Shown: positions 52,403 through 64,000 of the stretch, piece after piece
Layout: every line of letters starts with the position of its first letter
Position numbering within the stretch: position 1 is the stretch's first letter
Assembly (NCBI GenBank): GCA_947095585.1
Contig: OX352764.1
Span: forward strand, 72,621,536-72,685,535
Length of the DNA stretch: 64,000 nt
Origin: Nephrocerus scutellatus
Taxonomy: Eukaryota > Arthropoda > Insecta > Diptera > Pipunculidae
Direction: 5' to 3'
Position numbers and translations under genes: made by a program
The notes under the pieces: model-generated
Database searches by the model: none
What the model was told of the DNA's origin: nothing
What the model saw: the letters and a program-made list of their open reading frames with translations, nothing else

Positions 52403-52569
52403 TATCTGATTACTACTGTGACCAAGCTTTAATAATCATGCCTTTTAATCTTTGCTTTTGCCTTTGACAGAAAAGGGGAAAAAATAAACGTTTGAATAAA
52501 CGTTACGTGCTTTGATCAGCGTTAAAATTAAGCAGTAGTTGAAATTACAAGTTTCAAACTTTCTTTCTT

Positions 52570-53025
52570 CTGCTTAGCAAACTGTAATTTTGCAGCACTT
52601 TTAACACTGCAGGACTTTTATTCTGCAAACATCAACACTTTCTCCTTGTGTATAAATTAATAATTTCCAAAATTTCAAAAATTATTCTCGAAATTGACCG
52701 CAACTCCTGCTATCAAGTCAAACAAAAGGAAGCATTAGCGAAAACAGCCGCGCGAGTATATAGCAGGTAGTCAACAAATTTCAAGATCAGCTATACAGAA
52801 GTTTGACTAAGAAAGAGAGATATCACCAGCGAAAAAAGAATTTAAGTCGAAATCAGCGCACACACTTAAAAACAGCTTATTTTGCTAAATGCTTGGCGAA
52901 AAAGAAGATCTTCACAAAACTGTAGTTTGCAGCACTTTAACACTGCAACACTGCGAACTTCAACACTTTTCGCTTGTGTAAATTAAACTATTTTATATTA
53001 TTAATAGTTTTTAAAAATATTCATC
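52570..53025. repeat. Diverged direct repeat pair of about 110 bp
   Basis: AAACTGTAATTTTGCAGCAC...AACACTGCA at about 52578-52690 resembles AAACTGTAGTTTGCAGCACT...AACACTGCA at about 52917-53025, and both continue TCAACACTTT and TTGTGTA. Non-coding. Confidence 0.6.
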
Positions 53026-55009
53026 AGAGCAGAGCTGTTCTTTATTTAATGAATTCAAAATTAGAACTGAACTTAAAACTAGATACATTGGTTGTTTTAT
53101 AATAGTAAGTGGCGTTGGCATCCCAAGCATGTCATTATGGTCATCCTGACGAATTATTGATGATGTCAGCAGAAGTGAAGGCTAGCGTATCAGACACTCG
53201 TAATGTAGATGAATTTATGATGTTTATGTTGTGTGTGGTCGTCGTCCGACGAATGGAAACATTGTATGTGATTTATGCGTTTATACTTTGTAAGTTCCGT
53301 TATTAGTGTCAGCATTCAGACGAAATACTTTTATTGAGCTGCGTCCAGCGGATGTTTACATATCGTTCTTGCGAATATGCGGCTTCAACTTATTCGTCGT
53401 TAACTTATATGATGTAGGATAAAGTTTGAAAATATCGAAGCCTACTTGGGCCGGAATCGTTGATAACCCGCATTCGAAATTTGCTGTTATTATATTTTTT
53501 GTTTTTAGTTTCAAAGTTGGACTAAAGTGCTATTAGTTTGACGGGATCGAACGACAGGCGTTCCGATCACTGGTCTAAAAATAATTATGTACCGGCACCT
53601 CGCGTTCTAGATATTATCACTTTATCTCTTTGATGAAAGGTGATTCTGTTCGATCCAGAAGTCTTGTCCGGTAAGCTTGGCTAATAATTTTAGATCTAAC
53701 CGACGAATACATCTTTTGCCAAATCAAAGAACACTGATCGAGTCACAAACACTGATAAAAGAACAATGACCGAATTCGTAATTGATTCGAGCTTTCTATT
53801 CACTCTGTACCGATAATTCAGACTTGTGCAGGCTATAGGCAAATTAATATGATTCTTCACCTTATGTGATTACATGCGAGTACGAATAATTATGGATAAG
53901 CACGAATCTTACAACCGGGTTTTTCTTTTAATTTTCATTTAACGGCAGCCTGCAAAAAAGTTGGTATTAATACTACAGCGAACGCTTGCGGTGCAGTACA
54001 TTCGCCGTAAAGAATGGGTAGATTCTTATAAATTGAGCCCCTTTTCTTTTCTAGCTCTTGACAAAGGCAAAAAGTATAGCTATAATCCACCAAGAAAAAT
54101 ACTAGGTAATTAAATACTTCAAAAATTTACTGTGTACCGATAATTCACTGTCCGCAGCAAGCTACTAGGTACTCATACTCTATTCAAATCAGAAATTACT
54201 TATAATTATACTAATAAACATAACTAACTACAACACGAGAAATGCGGGTCAAAAATAGGTAATGCGACTTCCTCAATCCTCACACTGTCGACGTTGTTCT
54301 TGAAGTGTGGTTCGTTCGTTTTTCCTTCCTTTTCTATGGTAATGCGACGATTGTCATGCCAACTGCCGCACATGCCGGTGCGGTGCTGCCACAAGCTTTG
54401 ATATAAACTTTTAAAAATTAGTCCGATTTTCTTTAAATTGTGTACACATGTGTATATCCGATGGAAACACTTTTTGTAAAAATTTGTAGTGATCACAATA
54501 AGGGGGCTCCCAATTTTTTAAATGTTACCCGATTTTATTTAAACTTTGCACATTGTGTATCAATTAAAGAATTTATACGAAAAATTCTATTTTTATGGGT
54601 TGTTTTATTTGGAAGATGAGATTTGTTTTAAATACGATGAAATTGGATGTGTTTTCCATGTATTATTATTAAGATGGCCGCCGCGATAAAATATATAAAT
54701 TAATTATATTCAATGAAAGACTTTTTATTTATTCTTGTTCAGTCGTTGGACAGAGTGCTTTATTGTTTAATGGTCAGAAATCAACTAATTCGAATACAAT
54801 TTGCTTAAAACGAAACTAGCCATTCGCCTGCTTTTGATATATCAGACAATATGTTTTAGTGCGACGCAGGGATATAAGTCCCTTTGGATATAAGTCCCTT
54901 TTGCTCTCGCGAAAGCTAATAATTCCTCTTTTAGTGACGAGGACTTCGAAATGTACTTTCCCTTGTATGCGGAAAAAATGGTTGCGTTAATGTTTCTGTT
55001 TTAATACCT
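53026..55009. other. No recognised gene
   Basis: Short frames on both strands show no motif. At 54410-54560 two related blocks (AGTCCGATTTTCTTTAAA and ACCCGATTTTATTTAAAC with a downstream TGTGTA) suggest an old repeat. Possibly host intergenic or intronic sequence. Confidence 0.4.
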
Positions 55010-55505
55010 ATATCATAGCCTGGTCGATTTTCTCCTGAAGCTCTAGGGACCAGGCCATCGGGGTAGTTTCTTGGAATGTGGGGTTGAGAGTGCTTTGTCG
55101 ATCATTGCCCGATCTACGGGCTTGGCGTTGTTTCTTGGTTTTGGGCTCGGCTGGGTTATTGTTGTTGCACGTTTGTCCTTCTAGTGGTGCGTGGTGGTCA
55201 TCCTCTCGGTTGAGGCGGTCATCTTTGGTTGTTGCATCCTCCTTTTCCTAATGGTGGCCTTAGTGATGGGTACGGCCGTTTTATCTTTTACCGGCATTGT
55301 TGTTGCCGCTGGTACTATTACTACTGCTGCTACTGCTTTGGCTGCTGCTACTGCTTTGGCTGCTGCTACTGTTACTGCTACTGCTGCGGATGCCTCGACG
55401 GTCTCTTATACTGATATGCCGACTGCTCCTGGGCTCCTCATCCCCTGATTTGTAGAAGTTTATTTCGGGAAATTTTGTCGTTGCCTCTGCGTTGGTCCTG
55501 ATCAC
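55010..55505 (-). pseudogene. Serine-rich decayed frame of unknown identity
   Basis: Frame 55505-55281 reads NAEATTKFPEINFYKSGDEE followed by a serine-rich microsatellite translation (SSSSNSSSSQ, from CTGCTACTGCTTTGG-type repeats at about 55310-55390). In another frame the sequence continues with DDHHAPLEGQTCNNNNPAEP, KKQRQARRSGN and MAWSLELQEKIDQAM to about 55010. It has the look of an eroded gag-like or ORF1-like protein but no diagnostic motif. Confidence 0.25.
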
Positions 55506-56675
55506 TGCGGACAGGATTACTGTAATGGTTTTCTTGTTGGATCTTTAAGTGTGGTAACTTTTCTTCTTCTTCTTGCTTCCATTGTTGTTTCTACCTATCG
55601 TAGCTACACCAATGGCAATAGCAGGGCACAGGCGGATCACGCTATTTCTTAAGCGCATGTGCTGCAGTTGGGAAGGGCTATCGGCGATGTGCACGCCAAG
55701 CGATGCTCTATCTAACTCGTCCGGATGTGGGTGGGGTTCTTGCCGGCCACTCCAACTGTTGTACCATTACACAAAATTTATGCGTGCACGTTAGGAGAGG
55801 AAAAAAAAGGATCGAAAATGGGATGGGTGAAAAAAAAATATGATTATCTAGCTATCGACATGACCGGACTACAACTAATCCAGCTAGTGTGCCACCCTGG
55901 GTGGGCAACCAGTGTCCCCGGAAAATCATTCCGCGAGAAAAAGAAGTTTTTTTAAATCAACCATAAAAATGAAACGAGACGAAGGAATTCATTGCGGCAG
56001 ATCCGGACAGGGACCAACCATCAGAAACGCTACTGAGGAGAGAGAGAAACGCCACCAAACCTTCTTCAAGGATCACTCATTACTCTTTCAATTGTCATTA
56101 AATGAGTGTATACATATGTATGCATTCATATATTTATTTTATTAGTTCTAATTTATTTCCCCTCACCCGCTTAAGCTAAATCTTAATAACATAAAAATAA
56201 ATAATTATAAAAAAAAAGTTTTTTTATTTTTTTTTTTTTATAAAATATGGATACGAAAATTTCTCATCCAGGGATGAAATTAAATTTTCATCTTTATATA
56301 TATATATTATTATTATTATTATTTTTTTTTTACTAATTACCTCCGGTCATCTCCTCCGACAGCGCTGACGTAGTCGATGCTTGGCGGTGGCTGTAACAAA
56401 AATGTTAGTGCTAAACGTATTCAACATAGGCTAGAAATCAATTGATCATAAAAACAATGAATAGAAACCCGACAAAAAAAATTAAAGGCACTGAAAAAAA
56501 AGGTATATGTGGCTATATCTCCGTACCAGGGTCAATCAGGCGTCGTGCTGTCTAATCCTCCGATGCTCCAATTGCAGAATCCTTCAGGCGTTTGTATTAT
56601 GTAATGTAAGTATCCAACAATGCTTTTATATACATATATTGTGTTGTTTCTAGGAACAAAAGAATAATTCCTCAC
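55506..56675. other. No recognised gene; simple repeats near 56200-56330
   Basis: Contains poly-A/T runs and a (TAT)n tract at about 56296-56330. At 56612-56654 GTAAGTATCC and TTGTTTCTAG resemble the splice-like sequences of the array that follows. Confidence 0.45.
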
Positions 56676-59600
56676 AATTACCCGGTAAGTGCTTTAAGTT
56701 GAATGGCCTTTATCGCCAATGATTTTTATTGCCATATGGAATTGCTAATGCAAATTAACTTCCATTTTGGGAATTATTCGCGAACCGACGCGCACTGGCT
56801 GAGCCACCATTTTAAAAAGTTTCGTTTTCAGGGGTTATACTTTTTAAAGGTAAGTATAAAAATTTATGTTTTCAGGAACTAATAAAACTTTTTCCGGTAA
56901 GTGCTTTAAGTTGAATGGCCTTTATCGCCGATGATTTTTATTGCCATATGGAATTGCTAATGCAAATTAACTTCCATTTTTGGAAATTTTCGCGAACCGA
57001 CGCGCACTGGCTGAGCCACCATTTTTAAAAGTTTCGTTTTCAGGGGTTATACTTTTTAAAGGTAAGTATAAAAATTTATGTTTTCAGGAAGTAATAAAAC
57101 TTTTTTTCTATAATTACCCGGTAATTTCTTCAAGTAAAATGGCCTTTATCGCCAATTATTTTTATTTTCAAATGGAAATGCTAATGCTAATTAACTTCCA
57201 TTTTTGGAAATTTTCGCGAATCGACGCGCACTGGCTGAGCCACCATTTTTAAAAGTTTCGTTTTCAGGGGTTATACTTTTTAAAGGTAAGTATAAAAATT
57301 TATGTTTTCAGGAACTAATAAAACTTTTTTCTATAATAACCCGGTAATTTCTTCGAGTAAAATGGCCTTTATTGCCAATGATTTTTATTTTCAAATGGAA
57401 ATGCTAATGCAAATTAACTTCCATTTTTGGAAATTTTCGCGAATCGACGCGCACTGGCTGAGCCACCATTTTTAAAAGTTTCGTTTTCAGGGGTTATACT
57501 TTTTAAAGGTAAGTATAAAAATTTATGTTTTCAGGAAGTAATAAAACTTATTTCTATAATAACCCGGTAATTTCTTCAAGTAAAATGGCCTTTATCGCCA
57601 ATTATTTTTATTTTCAAATGGAAATGCTAATGCTAATTAACTTCCATTTTTGGAAATTTTCGCGAATCGACGCGCACTGGCTGAGCCACCATTTTTAAAA
57701 GTTTCGTTTTCAGGGGTTATACTTTTTAAAGGTAAGTATAAAAATTTATGTTTTCAGGAAGTAATAAAACTTTTTTTCTATAATTACCCGGTAATTTCTT
57801 CAAGTAAAATGGCCTTTATCGCCGATGATTTTTATTGCCATATGGCAATGCTAATGCAAATTAACTTCCTTTTTTGGAAATATTCGCGAATATACCCGGT
57901 AATTTCTTCAAGTAAAATGGCCTTTATCGCCGATGATTTTTATTGCCATATGGCAATGCTAATGCAAATTAACTTCCATTTTTGGAAATATTCGCGAACC
58001 GACGCGCACTGGCTGAGCCACAATTTTTTAAAAAGTTTCGTTTTCAGGGGTTATACTTTTTAAAGGTAAGTATAAAAATTTATGTTTTCAGGAACTAATA
58101 AAACTTTTTTCTATAATAACCCGGTAATTTCTTCGAGTAAAATGGCCTTTATTGCCAATGATTTTTATTTTCAAATGGAAATGCTAATGCAAATTAACTT
58201 CCATTTTTGGAAATTTTCGCGAATCGACGCGCACTGGCTGAGCCACCATTTTTAAAAGTTTCGTTTTCAGGGGTTATACTTTTTAAAGGTAAGTATAAAA
58301 ATTTATGTTTTCAGGAAGTAATAAAACTTATTTCTATAATAACCCGGTAATTTCTTCAAGTAAAATGGCCTTTATCGCCGATGATTTTTATTGCCATATG
58401 GCAATGCTAATGCAAATTAACTTCCATTTTTGGAAATATTCGCGAACCGACGCGCACTGGCTGAGCCACAATTTTTTAAAAAGTTTCGTTTTCAGGGGTT
58501 ATACTTTTTAAAGGTAAGTATAAAAATTTATGTTTTCAGGAACTAATAAAACTTTTTTCTATAATAACCCGGTAATTTCTTCGAGTAAAATGGCCTTTAT
58601 TGCCAATGATTTTTATTTTCAAATGGAAATGCTAATGCAAATTAACTTCCATTTTTGGAAATATTTGCGAACCGACGCGCACTGGCTGAGCCACCATTTT
58701 AAAAAGTTTCGATTTCAGGAGTTATACTTTTTAAAGGTAAGTATAAAAATTTATGTGTTCAGGAACTAATAAAACTTTTTTCTATAATAACCCGGTAATT
58801 TCTTCGAGTAAAATGGCCTTTATCGCCGATGATTTTTATTGCCATATGGCAATGCTAATGCAAATTAACTTCCATTTTTGGAAATATTCGCGAACCGACG
58901 CGCACTGGCTGAGCCACAATTTTTTAAAAAGTTTCGTTTTCAGGGGTTATACTTTTTAAAGGTAAGTATAAAAATTTATGTTTTCAGGAACTAATAAAAC
59001 TTTTTTCTATAATAACCCGGTAATTTCTTCGAGTAAAATGGCCTTTATTGCCAATGATTTTTATTTTCAAATGGAAATGCTAATGCAAATTAACTTCCAT
59101 TTTTGGAAATATTCGCGAACCGACGCGCACTGGCTGAGCCACCATTTTAAAAAGTTTCGATTTCAGGAGTTATACTTTTTAAAGGTAAGTATAAAAATTT
59201 ATGTTTTCAGGAACTAATAAAACTTTTTTCTATAATAACCCGGTAATTTCTTCGAGTAAAATGGCCTTTATCGCCAATGATTTTTATTTTCAAATGGAAA
59301 TGCTAATGCAAATTAACTTCCATTTTTGGAAATATTCGCGAACCGACGCGCACTGGCTGAGCCACCATTTTTAAAAGTTTCGTTTTCAGGGGTTATACTT
59401 TTTAAAGGTAAGTATAAAAATTTATGTTTTCAGGAAGTAATAAAACTTTTTTTCTATAATTACCCGGTAATTTCTTCAAGTAAAATGGCCTTTATCGCCA
59501 ATTATTTTTATTTTCAAATGGAAATGCTAATGCTAATTAACTTCCATTTTTGGAAATTTTCGCGAATCGACGCGCACTGGCTGAGCCACCATTTTTAAAA

Positions 59601-59900
59601 GTTTCGTTTTCAGGGGTTATACTTTTTAAAGGTAAGTATAAAAATTTATGTTTTCAGGAACTAATAAAACTTTTTTCTATAATAACCCGGTAATTTCTTC
59701 GAGTAAAATGGCCTTTATTGCCAATGATTTTTATTTTCAAATGGAAAAGCTAATGCAAATTAACTTCCATTTTTGGAAATATTCGCGAACCGACGCGCAC
59801 TGGCTGAGCCACCATTTTTAAAAGTTTCGTTTTCAGGGGTTATACTTTTTAAAGGTAAGTATAAAAATTTATGTTTTCAGGAACTAATAAAACTTTTTTT
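56676..59900. repeat. 15-unit, about 224-bp tandem array
   Basis: ATGGCCTTTAT occurs at 56703, 56915, 57139, 57362, 57585, 57809, 57917, 58142, 58365, 58590, 58813, 59038, 59261, 59485 and 59708; spacing is 212, then 223-225, with one short 108-bp unit. Each unit has TTCGTTTTCAGGGGTTATAC, AAAGGTAAGTATAAAAA and TTATGTTTTCAGGAA, i.e. acceptor-like and donor-like sites. Two main unit types differ by GCCATATGG against TTCAAATGG and alternate at 57.9-59.2 kb. The short frames inside (MAFIADDFYCHMAMLM) are not supported as genes because the unit length shifts frame. Confidence 0.95.
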
Positions 59901-61041
59901 TACTAATATATTTAACAACGCAAAAAAAAATGGTAATAAAAAATAACTTCCATTTGAAAAAAAAAAAAAGACAAAGGACTGTCGCGAACTAGCTGGGCAC
60001 TGGACACGCAAAAAATTGGGCGACCGACACCGATGGTATCTCTGACCAACTGCCGCTCTATTCAGTTTTTTCTCAACTCCTCTCCTCAGCCCTGCCTCGG
60101 CATGACTTACTTCGACCACCAGACTAGCATTGGTGTTGCTAAATGTATTCTCTCACTCTCTTTTCTCTCTCTGTTTTTTTTTGTTTCTTCTACTGTGGGG
60201 TTAGCCACTTGTTGGTGGTGCCTGTTAATGGAGGTGCTTTAATGGCAGCATTAAAGCGGTGTAGCAAAAGAGCGAAAAGAAATAGGGGGCAGCGTTGGTG
60301 CACAAGTTAACAAGGCAGGGTGATTCAAAACACAAGTACGTTGCATTTTGTTTGTCTCCAGTACAGATGCAATGGAGTGTAAGTGTGATTGATAACAGCT
60401 GCACCCGGTGAGGTGTCGGAATATGCTGCAGTCGATAGAAAAACATTTCAAAGAGAGTGGATAAAATTCCCCAGGCATGATGGTTAACTACTGTCGGTAG
60501 GAGTTGACTTAACAATCCTATAATTATCAATGATTCACTTTCGGCGTAAACCAAAACCCAAATTAAGGTACATCGACAACAATGCAGTATTTTTAATTAA
60601 AAATTGTTTTATTTTTGGTCATGGGTCGTCGCCACCACATTACACATTTTTCGACGATGACGACCTCTGACCCGGTGCTCCTGAATAAAATAACCTTTTG
60701 GTTTATGTTTGTATTTTCTCGGTTTCGTTCATCATTCAATATTGATGAAAAAACCCAGATAACGTCGCACTTCACGGAACAAAGCCAACACAGTGTTTTT
60801 GGAATTCCTTTGGTTATTGACGAATTTATTTCTGGAGCCCTATCATGATTTCATCTGCCGCAAAGCAATTTTTACACGACATCGTGAATTGAAAATCACC
60901 TAACACGATACCTTTTTGCCATCTATTTCGATATCGAGAAAAGTGCCGCATTCAAAAACAAGGCGGACTTTTTTTCGATTGACAATTGACATGTCGTTAT
61001 TACGTTGACGATCGATAGTTGTTTGGCAAGTAAGTTTGACA
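59901..61041. other. No recognised gene
   Basis: Low-complexity A/T runs near 59900-59970 and short frames without motif. A minus segment at 60990-60910 (MSIVNRKKVRLVFECGTFLD) has plausible composition but is too short to assign. Confidence 0.35.
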
Positions 61042-61470
61042 TTAAATAGGTGCGTTTATAGTCTTATCCAACCGATTCAGAGCAGTCTGTAGATTTATAC
61101 AGGCGGCCCTGAGGGATTTATTGGATGAAATAAGACATACATCGTCCGCATAACCTTGTATGTGTATATCTAAGTGATCAAGTGCTTCAAGCAAAGAATC
61201 AACAACAAGGCACCACACCATAGAAGCGGCGAAAGGACTCCACCTTGTGGGCATCCCTTAGCCACTTTGACCGTAACTTTACCATCCATAATCTCGCCTG
61301 TCTGAAGAAGCCGGTGGTTTGGTTCCACTCCATGCCTTTCAGCACATCGAGTCAAAGGTAGCGTTGTTAAAAGCTCACCCGATATCAATAAACACCCCTA
61401 TGGTAAAGACAGACTCACAGGATCTTCCACGCTTATAGGCGTGTTTCAATATCAGTAGTCGTATTTTTGG
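61042..61470 (-). pseudogene. Non-LTR reverse transcriptase core fragment
   Basis: Minus codons give AYKRGRSCESVFTIGVFIDI (first catalytic D), a shift, then AERHGVEPNHRLL, VKVAKGCPQGGVLSPLLW, a second shift, and VWCLVVDSLLEALDHL with GYADDVCLI (YxDD box intact). The arrangement is that of R1/LOA/Jockey-type RTs. The fragment lacks the palm start and thumb; frameshifts lie near 61375 and 61200. Confidence 0.8.
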
Positions 61471-62630
61471 CACGTTCCACTTCTTCTGAGCTTTCAGACA
61501 AAAGAGATCTGTATTTGGTGCATTATGTCCTTCTTTATTGTTATGGCTAAGTGTGCTAGACTTCTTCGATGTTGAGAGCTGGTCTCGCCATCGCCATCTC
61601 GTTTAAGTGCAGATTATTTACGCAATCCCCAATCGAAAGATTTATTCTCAAATCTGTAATCAATATCTTCTTCTGATGCTAAGTTCTTGTCAGTGTGGCT
61701 TCTGTGTTGTAATAGAGGTAATAGGTCATTTAAATTATCGAATATAAAAAAAAACAAACCATAAAAATGCAAATTTTTCATGTAAATTCTCTAATAACCA
61801 AAAGTATACTGAATGCTGAAATACAAAAACAAATACGAAGCACTGCAACCCAACAACAAAACAATTCCAATCGTATAGCAAGCATCGCTGCCCACAGCTT
61901 ACAGTGCACAACGCATACAGAACACAGTCATTATAGTATGAAATTATCTGATTCCGGGGAAAAAAATTTATATGGGAGCCCCCCGACCCCGCGACCCGAT
62001 TACACTCAAATCAATAACATCGGGCTTTGGGAAGTGTGTTAAAAATTGATCACAAAATTCTGCCCAACAGCCAGCCACGGGCAAGAACTATAACTCTGTT
62101 TTTACTTAAAAGGGAAAAAATGAAACTTTATTCAAACAGAACACACTGAGAACTGACTTACGCTTATTAATAAAGTTTTAAAAAAAGCTACGTATCGCGA
62201 AGGTGATCAGTTGGTCGGAAATACAGCAGATGCTGATATTGCAATTTTGCTATCACCTTTGCGATTTACAATATGTGAACTAAATATGTATTTCTTAGGA
62301 ATTTTAAATGTGCATTATGATTTCTTAGGAATTATGTGGAAATGTGGGCAATGTTGTATTCGGTGGCAATGACCAGAGGTTATCGGCTTGCTGTGCCTCG
62401 GGTTTCTGATACGGTTGTTTCTGCGTCTGTAACTCACGCGAAGTTAATATAGAGAATTTAAAAATAAAAACTTATAAAATCGTAACTTTCTCAGGCGTTG
62501 GCTGTTTAACAATTTTATTTTTATTTAAGTAAAATATATTTTTAAAAATAAATTAAAAAATATATCTTTATAAAAATATTTTTATTTTACAAAAGTTTCT
62601 ATCTTATTAACAATATTAACTGTTTAAGAA
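61471..62630. other. No recognised gene
   Basis: AT-rich with scattered short frames. The inner end of the errantivirus D LTR may lie in the upper part but could not be placed. Confidence 0.35.
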
Positions 62631-62890
62631 CTGCACTGAATACTGGAAAATATTAACTGTTTAAGAACTGCACTGATGATGAACTGAACTGATGATGAAT
62701 ATATAAGAACTGTATAAGAACTGATTTGATGAATAATAATTACGAACTGCACTGATGACGAATATATAAGAACTGATTTGATGAATAATTATTACGAACT
62801 GCACTGATGACGAATATATAAGAACTGAATAAGAACTGATTTGATGAATAATAATTACGAACTGCACTGATGACGAATATATAAGAACTG
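62630..62890. repeat. Tandem repeats of 52-63 bp in LTR-like sequence
   Basis: GAACTGCACTGATGACGAAT and TAAGAACTGATTTGATGAAT alternate three to four times with small length differences. Confidence 0.85.
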
Positions 62891-63411
62891 TCCCAACTGT
62901 GTATTTGCATGTTGCTTAAATACTATTTTGAGTTGTTGGACTTTGATCTTATTGTTGTGGACTTTGATCTTGTTGTTGTGTTTACGGAGTAAACATGTTG
63001 ATCTCTTAGATCGCAAAATGTGATAATGATTATTCATGTTAGAACATGTCTTTGAATTTGGTAAACAAGATAAGGATGTGAAATTGGTAAACAAGATAAG
63101 AATGTATCTAAATGGTAAACAAGATGATTTCATCATATTGTGAAATTGGTAAACAAGATAAGAATATATATATGCGCAATTGGATTTAGAAGAAGTAAAC
63201 ATGTTTACTTCTTAGATCTGAATTAGAGATAAGGAATTGAATTAGGGATAAGCAATGGAATTTTCCATTGTTACTGCGCGTATGTGCATTATGAGTAATA
63301 TTATAATTGTGTATTATGAGTAATTGTGTATTATGAGTAATTTGAATATATACAATATGAAGTTATTCATATTATTTGGAATGTATGAGGTGTGGGATCT
63401 ACTGCTATAAC
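62891..63411 (-). mobile_element. Errantivirus D 3' LTR, upstream part
   Basis: Directly after the env stop, the minus strand has the purine run ACGGGGGGG and then TGTTATAGCAGTAGATCCC, a likely LTR start at 63411. The lower limit is unknown because the other LTR is outside the window; it may extend past the repeats at 62630. Confidence 0.5.
63045..63350. repeat. Two short minisatellites in LTR-like sequence
   Basis: AAATTGGTAAACAAGATAAG recurs four times at about 63055-63165, and GTGTATTATGAGTAATT three times at about 63285-63345. Confidence 0.8.
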
Positions 63412-64000
63412 ACCCCCCCGTTAGCCTGAGGCTCCGACGAAGTTACAATTTTAATGGTGTTTTTATGCTTATTAATTTTATATATTAATAGTGTGATAAT
63501 TATAATGATTATTATTAAAATATAAGGTATATGATAAAATATTTTATGTGTGTTGTTCAGAGTTATTTCTTCAATTTGTTTTCTATTTGTTTCAATTTTT
63601 TGGATATGAAAATCCTCAAGTTTTATCATTTCTATAGTTTTATTTTCTTTTATCTCTGATACAAAATATGGGAGAATAACACTATCTTTTATTTTGAAAT
63701 ATGTATTAATGAACGTATTATTTCTTATGATTACATTACAATTTTCAAATTTAATCAATTTGCTTCCGGATATGTTTATTTTTAATTTGTTACAATTATG
63801 TTTGATTTTTATATTTGTAATATCTTTTGTTAGAATAATTCCGGGTATTATTTCTTTTATTTCATCTCCCGTAAAGTTTTTCATTGGACAATATTTATTT
63901 CATGTAGGTTTTTCTTTGCTTTCATTAAGTAATAGAGCTTATTTTTTTTTGTTCGGCATTGGTTCGATAATGACGGTGGAATAGGAAATATTAGAGTATT
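63405..64000 (-). pseudogene. env: Errantivirus D env, C-terminal part, cut by window edge
   Basis: The 159-residue frame (63884-63405) has ectodomain sequence IIPGIILTKDITNIKIKHNC and KLIKFENCNVIIRNNTF with N-glycosylation sequons. A hydrophobic transmembrane segment (HIPYILIIIIIIITLLIY) and a cytoplasmic tail ending SSEPQANGGVL come next. It is the same family as the env of errantivirus B (PGILIF, KFENCEI), but a separate copy. A stop in frame just upstream (about 63900) shows it is damaged. Its stop codon overlaps the start of the LTR, usual for this group. Confidence 0.82.

Noticed and set aside
56980..59598. Repeated 60-137-residue plus frames
   Set aside because: They follow from the tandem array. 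Unit length of 223-225 changes frame between units and there is no shared protein beyond the repeat.

Overview
The window reads as a transposon graveyard from an insect genome, most likely a fly (Diptera). It is AT-rich, eukaryotic and intron-bearing, and its element families (errantiviruses with env, LOA/Jockey-type non-LTR elements, BEL/Pao, piggyBac, hobo-like hAT, Harbinger, Helitrons) are typical of higher flies. I found no tRNA, rRNA, CRISPR array or confidently recognisable host gene. Almost every supported coding region belongs to a mobile element, and nearly all are broken. The piggyBac transposase on the minus strand at 49672-51537 is the only long uninterrupted frame of full length; a Harbinger Myb/SANT accessory gene (8498-9230, one intron) carries one visible nonsense codon.

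Layout. 1-5 kb: three tandem 259-bp units, then the 3' end of a Ty3/gypsy element (integrase tail, polypurine tract, LTR start). 5-9.6 kb: a Jockey-type non-LTR element (ORF1 zinc knuckles plus RT) and the Harbinger accessory gene. 11.4-21.1 kb: a three-layer nest. A non-LTR RT is split by an errantivirus (447-bp 5' LTR, PBS, pol, env, 3' LTR, ATGCAT on both sides), whose env is split by a second gypsy element (gag, RT, RNase H, integrase). 21.2-21.9 kb: BEL/Pao integrase tail. 22-36 kb: a Helitron cluster with pieces of at least five copies. One is split by a 2.1-kb probable solo LTR with GTGT duplications, another by a 321-bp insertion with TCACA duplications. A third is nearly complete in domain content and begins with 13 tandem 23-residue repeats.

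36.7-45.9 kb: hAT fragment, two Harbinger transposases, a non-LTR tail, and a gypsy element whose integrase is split by an internally deleted mariner-like element with matching ends and TA duplications. 45.8-49.4 kb: a Jockey endonuclease fragment and a LOA-like element with DUF4780-type ORF1 and a triplicated 159-bp in-frame segment. 49.4-52.2 kb: piggyBac with palindromic GATACCATATGGTATC sites. 52.4-56.6 kb: little recognisable. 56.7-59.9 kb: a 15-unit, 224-bp tandem array carrying splice-site-like sequences in each unit. 61-61.5 kb: non-LTR RT fragment. 62.6-64 kb: repeat-rich LTR and env terminus of another errantivirus that runs off the window.

The elements do not form a pathway; their relationship is historical. 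Because several insertions keep target-site duplications and their removal restores the interrupted frame, relative ages can be read directly: RT fragment, then errantivirus, then inner gypsy; Helitron, then solo LTR; Helitron, then 321-bp insert; gypsy C, then mariner. Assignments rest on motif recognition by eye; no database search was run.
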